Below are positions 17,701-20,200 of a DNA stretch of 20,200 bases, in pieces. Within the stretch, counting starts at the first letter, position 1; each line of letters starts with the position of its first letter. Both the position numbers and the translations under genes were made by a program. This DNA is from a virus. Under the pieces are notes generated by a model. That model worked only from the letters and a program-made list of their open reading frames with translations. It did no database searches and was not told the DNA's origin. Where the stretch lies: positions 1 through 20,200 of IMG/VR virus record IMGVR_UViG_3300032242_003989; one strand, written 5' to 3'.

Positions 17701-18720
17701 ACTGTCTCAACTTCACAGTCAACCCCCAGGACACAAGCAGGTGGAACGTTTAGAAATTTACTTTTAGTTGACAACAACGAAATTTTTTATGATAGCCTGC
17801 TGCCTTCAATCGATGACATACTGCTTACTGACAATACTAAACTTTCATACGTTAAAAACGAGCCCTATTTAAGCGAACAAGAGAACGTTTGCATACCTGT
17901 CATTTTTGACTATTATGATACGTGGGGGTATGGAAATGCTTCGATAATGTCAGCTTCAAATAATGTCTGGACAAAATCATTCCCATTCGAAGAAAGATAT
18001 AAAAATCTTCCAAGAAAACAATATCCAATTAAAAATGCCACAATTGTCAATTACGAATTTGACATGAGCAATCCAGACATTGTCACGCAGCTTAACGAAC
18101 CAAAAAACGGATTTAAATTCTCATTTAGGTGGCCATCAGAAACAGGAAATACTTTTAATTGTGCAATTGATCAAATTGAACCATTGATTAGTCTACCTGA
18201 TTTAATTCCTTGCAATGATAGCGATTTAATTAAAACATTTTACGGATTTGGCGACTCTAATACAAGAGCATATAATCCAAGTGGAACTGTCAATTTCCCA
18301 TCATTCGCGGTAAATACTGACTATGGAATGATAAAATCATTTACATCGTCTATCGGACCTGTCATAAGAGGATGGAAATACGGAATAAAAAATGGATTTG
18401 GAACCAACACAACATGTGTATGGAGAAGAGATAGATTTGGACAGTTTAGGGATATGTTAGAGCAACGACTTGATACTGCCTTCTTTAAAGAAACTGAAAA
18501 ATCAGTAACAAACTCTTCAAAATCAACCATCACAGAGCCTGTTGTAAGCGTCAAATTCTATTATAAGAATGAACAAACATCGAGGCCGGAAGAAACACAA
18601 AGTTCTAATATAACCAAAGGCGCCACTTCAAATTTACCTTACGTTGACGGCGAAATTAGAAACAGGTTAACGATAAATATTAAAGACGTTTATGAATTAA
18701 ATAACGTCATCTTACTCTAG
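13378..18720 (+). CDS. 1780-residue appendage protein with five Ig-like repeats
   Basis: The largest complete gene of the window. Residues about 1-470 are five tandem Ig-like (Big_2-type) domains: 1-98, 110-203, 204-290, 291-385 and 386-470. Repeated landmarks are an ITSIAVLPA/ISLSISPKD-like first strand, a Gly/Lys turn, a YTATATYDNGKTANITS-type strand and W-S-S/D-P with V-xx-F. Residues 471-775 are another beta domain, including GRRTIIRWNCLTTSSVK and VEFECSIYENGKIEFVHGNA. A Lys/Arg-rich linker (782-805, 12 basic of 24) precedes the long C-terminal half, which is beta-rich and includes FLIEKVIFQIPLEAGPGWF near 1040. No signal peptide or membrane segment is seen. GAGG lies 7 bases before the ATG. 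Ig-like repeats in phage tails commonly act as adhesive decorations. Function is inferred from domains and position before the fibre gene. Confidence 0.75.
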   Translation: MSLTSITVSLDPSPVTNTLEVGKKAKIKITTNEAVDVTALADITAVVFSDINIASYNPSQGIKPYVIYGLSIGTVDVTITASYSGFTDTQTFTLNVTTIGGGEGLTSLDSVLTSLSISSPVNSAPKDSILTPTVTYSADVTRYSNSPPAYSTVAAPGSSVLWTSSDASVATFSSDVLTHHDVGSTNITANYYGVGNTTTFTVTEPSITSIAVLPATYNIPVGLNHQYTATATYDNGKTANITSTAMWSSSPTSYVSITNGLVTGLATNVAPIAIKATQDSHEGTAQAYVVPAVPISLSISPKDETIPKGTIQEYTAIVTLSDGSTLNVSISADTTWQTDDPLISQFNQPQKNIAKGLLEGSTQISATYTFGGGSEELIEHTTLNVDPPAILSFDIIPKNPKIFRGESQQFHAHAIFTDGEREVTNSSLWHAESEQVALKGNPGEFIGTTLGQTEIRASYNPSATTILSVIDGIDDNYILTYHESNDDGFDRPITSFTRVIDSSPTALSASAQIDLGFTTTFDGFSCNKFVVTKFGSLFLGDSSLDIDSSFDTDPAQGTENIKYTSLIKNISQPNLVLLPWAGELGPVFSDVSHIDTTTENKQKIVKGIEPVPGQGLNFYDEVGGGVFVKIADFHPIKGRRTIIRWNCLTTSSVKLSEVLQASRVEFECSIYENGKIEFVHGNAEKLSLFNGTEKDYSIAAIWPTNSYTVKFKDFSPYLKNDPKNISIHGGAYFDGTISFISNLNSTLTNFNLTYFDSTLKSYLNWPLHNGKNGVFTFMPIPKRRKTLPKKEIKRLQGIKKEENKKCNTYDDRSTLAFVIDATNYPSNLPRFYASGIPGIAERQDVFTNDVIINKQIESSAAQNWIPSTKEYTSDPFSEINLYEQGKQTSFYLTGTSHTTIGEGFTQPLRSKSIIRMNMPLQVKTTLPDVTSSILFYNKHNKRFEIQKADSLRVVDKFNDLFPDDARLFGALGNHVSSGSKWNGTGFTNDSYIESIAVGSVSDTYTNLPFEIDNDYTALQQHVLQPEIQGPFLIEKVIFQIPLEAGPGWFEDVTKAYKKDWITAGTGEFNIANTDQIDIGGPAITAALHLQRSVPDELNSNVGKRRAVIAQAVITHENDVNAESPNFISTFSGTDINNFIVFMQGIKAFGVTPNAIVSPTVSGYFNGDVVCEATAVNGAGNLISLSANLLGEKNGATGPTSAGTGSLGLLLSSSISLYDDTTLPINSNVISIKPFGREHVGLNQFFDDRSVEGGKVQLGSILPSSSIKNPFAVPNAMQSGNKFNPLTTLKQTAIESAFFRGAILNESQNPSPFLIYPGESLVVSLSKTRPVFGEKDTNYTYAYSGSHDVKIGTGSLAVTLYGSYIRQGREIHPIKNEAGLTRAVQVAYGDSPVMDQFDVESTDSLIGSYIDSYVTGNISDKRGRAFSIFNKSADKSTALDDSTVSTSQSTPRTQAGGTFRNLLLVDNNEIFYDSLLPSIDDILLTDNTKLSYVKNEPYLSEQENVCIPVIFDYYDTWGYGNASIMSASNNVWTKSFPFEERYKNLPRKQYPIKNATIVNYEFDMSNPDIVTQLNEPKNGFKFSFRWPSETGNTFNCAIDQIEPLISLPDLIPCNDSDLIKTFYGFGDSNTRAYNPSGTVNFPSFAVNTDYGMIKSFTSSIGPVIRGWKYGIKNGFGTNTTCVWRRDRFGQFRDMLEQRLDTAFFKETEKSVTNSSKSTITEPVVSVKFYYKNEQTSRPEETQSSNITKGATSNLPYVDGEIRNRLTINIKDVYELNNVILL
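18672..18679 (+). promoter_or_regulatory. Possible late promoter box upstream of the collagen-like gene
   Basis: GATAAATA lies inside the end of the 1780-residue gene, 57 bases before the fibre ATG at 18736. It fits the NATAAATA form of late boxes in some T4-like phages. Given the base composition, several such matches per 20 kb are expected by chance, so this is weak; its distance from the start codon is the best argument. Confidence 0.25.
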
Positions 18721-18724
18721 GAAG
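18719..18724 (+). promoter_or_regulatory. Ribosome binding site AGGAAG for the collagen-like gene
   Basis: AGGAAG overlaps the end of the preceding stop codon. An ATG at 18728 is only 3 bases away, out of frame, and reads only five codons before a stop. The ATG at 18736 is 11 bases away and opens the Gly-X-Y frame, so 18736 is the start. Confidence 0.6.
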
Positions 18725-18735
18725 CTAATGCGCCA

Positions 18736-20200
18736 ATGGCTATAAAATATCTGTATGACAATAGATTAAAAGCCTATGTCACTGTCGCCGACACAGGAAT
18801 ACAAGGACCTGCCGGACCATCAGGACCAACCGGACCAGCAGGACCAAATGGTAATAGCGGGCCTGCCGGCCCCACAGGTCCTATTGGACCTACAGGACCT
18901 GCCAACGGCCCGACAGGACCAACAGGTCCCCAAGGCCAATCAGGTCCAACAGGTCCCCAAGGCCAATCAGGTCCAGCGGGACCAACGGGTGCTCAAGGCG
19001 TCACAGGATCAGGAGGAACTCAAGGACAAACGGGCCCCACAGGACCCCAAGGCATTGCAGGACCAACAGGCCCGCAAGGGCAAACAGGTCCAACTGGTCC
19101 GCAAGGAACAACGGGTCCCACCGGACCATTAGGAGAAACAGGTCCGACAGGACCGACAGGTCCACAAGGCCAATCAGGTCCAACTGGTCCGCAAGGAACA
19201 ACAGGCCCCACAGGCCCGTTAGGAGAAATGGGTCCCACCGGACCATTAGGAGAAACAGGCCCAACTGGACCTCAAGGTCCAACGGGTCCAATGGGTGCCT
19301 CAATTGTTCAAACGTTTTCTAGTCAATCTGTCTGGAACTTCAATCACAACATCGGCACCCAACAAATTGTCGTTCAAACTTTCGATTTAAATAACAACCA
19401 AATAATACCGCTGAATATCAATTTAACAGATGCTTATAATGCCACTATTACTTTTCCTATACAAGTTTCAGGATATGCGATAGCAACGATAGGTGGCGGC
19501 CAAGGTGGTGGTGCCACAGGTCCTTCCGGACCTCCTGGCGAAACTGGACCCACTGGACCTGCTGGAATTACCGGTTTGGATGGCTCGACAGGTCCAATGG
19601 GACCAACCGGTTCGACAGGTCCGCAGGGTGAAACCGGTCCAACAGGTCCAATAGGACCAAACGGTATAGACGGCTCGACAGGTCCTACAGGTCCCCAAGG
19701 TCCAACTGGACCAATGGGTGCATCTATCGTTCAAACGTTTTCTAATCAATCTGTCTGGAACTTCAATCACAACATCGGCACCCAGCAAATTATTGTGCAA
19801 ACATTTGACAATAATAATAATCAAATTATTCCACTAAATATTAATTTAACCGATTCCTATAACGCCACAATTACATTTCCCACAGCTGTTTCAGGATATG
19901 CAATCGCAACAATAGGAGGTGGTCAGGGTGGCGGTGCCACAGGTCCTTCCGGACCTCCTGGCGAAACTGGACCTACCGGTCCACAAGGTATAGCAGGTCC
20001 GACAGGACCACAGGGAACCACAGGACAGACAGGTCCGACAGGACCTCAGGGCCCGCAGGGTGAAACGGGTCCGACAGGACCACAGGGAACAACGGGTCCG
20101 ACAGGACCACAGGGAACCACAGGACAGACAGGACCGACAGGACCACAGGGACCCAAGGTACAGACAGGTCAGACAGGAACACAGGGAACTACGGGTCCGA
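18736..20200 (+). CDS. Collagen-like fibre protein, partial (cut by right edge)
   Basis: A reading frame open to the window edge; 488 complete codons are visible and the C-terminus is missing. After a 20-residue head ([20 protein letters not shown]), Gly-X-Y triplets begin at Gly21. They are mostly GPT, GPQ and GQT/GTT, with no Lys/Asp-rich pattern. Residues 188-255 and 329-396 are two globular inserts ([33 protein letters not shown]) that split three collagen blocks; inserts of the HN-LG type occur in phage fibre ends. A break in the triplets lies at GPANGP (18895-18909), another at GPKVQTG (20152-20169). Collagen-like sequences in phages form long trimeric stalks. It probably is a tail fibre or capsid fibre that reaches the host. 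The Thr-rich repeats resemble glycosylated bacterial collagen-like proteins such as BclA (family knowledge). Confidence 0.85.
   Translation, partial: MAIKYLYDNRLKAYVTVADTGIQGPAGPSGPTGPAGPNGNSGPAGPTGPIGPTGPANGPTGPTGPQGQSGPTGPQGQSGPAGPTGAQGVTGSGGTQGQTGPTGPQGIAGPTGPQGQTGPTGPQGTTGPTGPLGETGPTGPTGPQGQSGPTGPQGTTGPTGPLGEMGPTGPLGETGPTGPQGPTGPMGASIVQTFSSQSVWNFNHNIGTQQIVVQTFDLNNNQIIPLNINLTDAYNATITFPIQVSGYAIATIGGGQGGGATGPSGPPGETGPTGPAGITGLDGSTGPMGPTGSTGPQGETGPTGPIGPNGIDGSTGPTGPQGPTGPMGASIVQTFSNQSVWNFNHNIGTQQIIVQTFDNNNNQIIPLNINLTDSYNATITFPTAVSGYAIATIGGGQGGGATGPSGPPGETGPTGPQGIAGPTGPQGTTGQTGPTGPQGPQGETGPTGPQGTTGPTGPQGTTGQTGPTGPQGPKVQTGQTGTQGTTGP
18796..19296 (+). repeat. First Gly-X-Y (collagen-like) repeat block
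   Basis: About 167 codons with glycine at every third position except one insertion of a residue (GPANGPT). DNA units recur: a 27-base tandem pair at 18931-18984 (caaggccaatcaggtcca core) and a 90-base repeat whose caactggtccgcaaggaaca core is at 19091 and 19181. Such DNA is prone to slippage and recombination. Confidence 0.85.
19297..19500 (+). repeat. Globular insert module, copy 1
   Basis: Encodes about 68 residues between collagen blocks, from [16 protein letters not shown] to [11 protein letters not shown] second copy starts exactly 423 bases downstream. The fold is not recognised with certainty; the W-x-F-x-HNIG and P-L-N-I-x-L-T-D elements suggest a small beta domain of the kind found in phage fibres. 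Confidence 0.8.
19501..19719 (+). repeat. Second Gly-X-Y repeat block
   Basis: Seventy-three codons between the two insert modules. The block begins with a glycine-rich hinge ([10 protein letters not shown]) and continues in GPT/GET triplets with GLDGSTG and GIDGSTG variants. Confidence 0.8.
19720..19923 (+). repeat. Globular insert module, copy 2
   Basis: Offset 423 bases from copy 1. Over the 156 bases from 19362 (19785 in this copy) I count 36 differences but only 5 amino-acid changes, while the neighbouring 38 bases (19324-19361 against 19747-19784) are identical. Confidence 0.8.
19924..20200 (+). repeat. Third Gly-X-Y repeat block, running out of the window
   Basis: Starts with the same glycine-rich hinge and [11 protein letters not shown] as the second block, then becomes a nearly pure [12 protein letters not shown] repeat with very similar DNA units (for example ccgacaggaccacaggga, several times). 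Triplet phase breaks once at 20152-20169. Confidence 0.8.

Noticed and set aside
18728-18745. ATG 18728 as the start of the collagen-like gene
   Set aside because: It is out of frame with the repeats and meets a stop codon after five codons.
18776-19132. + strand open frame of 118 codons inside the collagen-like gene
   Set aside because: It is a shifted reading of the Gly-X-Y repeat (Gln/Asp/Pro-rich); the repeat period keeps other frames open. The true frame starts at 18736 and reads Gly-X-Y.
19001-20182. Several - strand open frames across the collagen repeats (for example 19020-19238, 19468-19824, 19973-20182)
   Set aside because: The three-base periodic GC-rich repeat lacks stop codons on the opposite strand; the resulting proteins are low-complexity mirrors (Pro-Gly-Val, Leu-Val-Asp) with no start signals.
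13378-20200. Diversity-generating retroelement or CRISPR-like array as the cause of the repeats
   Set aside because: No reverse transcriptase, template repeat with adenine-specific changes, or regularly spaced repeat/spacer pattern is visible; repeats are protein-coding Gly-X-Y and domain duplications.
1-20200. tRNA genes or insertion sequences
   Set aside because: I saw no tRNA-like cloverleaf, no transposase and no terminal inverted repeats; coding density leaves almost no free DNA.

Overview
The window looks like part of the virion-structure region of an AT-rich T4-like (probably 'far-T4', possibly marine) contractile-tailed phage. Thirteen genes are packed on the + strand with overlaps or gaps of only a few bases and almost no intergenic DNA. 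I could support no gene on the - strand. The main anchors are a gp25-type baseplate wedge protein (5361-5831), a gp6/baseplate-J-type wedge protein (5860-7698), a gp5-type central hub/spike protein (3890-5341) and a gp55-like late sigma factor (2807-3541). The host cannot be read from the sequence. The marine, far-T4 flavour is my judgement from the style of the proteins, not a database result.

Layout. 1-85: end of an upstream unit with a probable intrinsic terminator and a possible promoter. 86-2518: two GT4-like glycosyltransferases in tandem. 2512-3890: a small membrane-anchored coiled-coil protein, the sigma factor and a small helical protein overlapping the sigma gene. 3890-7698: hub/spike, gp25-like and gp6-like baseplate proteins. 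7701-13376: three virion proteins, namely a DNRLRE-like beta protein, a 1131-residue baseplate-wedge-like protein carrying two LamG-like folds, and an unrecognised 258-residue protein. 13378-18720: a 1780-residue protein with five N-terminal Ig-like repeats. 18736 to beyond the right edge: a collagen-like fibre gene, cut by the window, with two copies of a ~70-residue globular insert between Gly-X-Y blocks.

How they may work together. The sigma factor would direct late transcription of the structural genes. The hub, gp25-like, gp6-like and wedge-like proteins would build the baseplate. The Ig-like and collagen-like proteins would form host-facing appendages. The two glycosyltransferases could modify cell-surface or virion components, and the Thr-rich Gly-Pro-Thr repeats of the fibre are a plausible but untested acceptor.

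The most interesting sequence-level observations are a mosaic 423-bp duplication inside the collagen gene (near-identical flanks around a ~23% diverged, mostly synonymous core), a sharp GC shift in the Ig-like part of the 1780-residue protein (about 52% versus 32% by hand count of two 180-base samples), and the pairing of Gly-Pro-Thr collagen repeats with glycosyltransferases.
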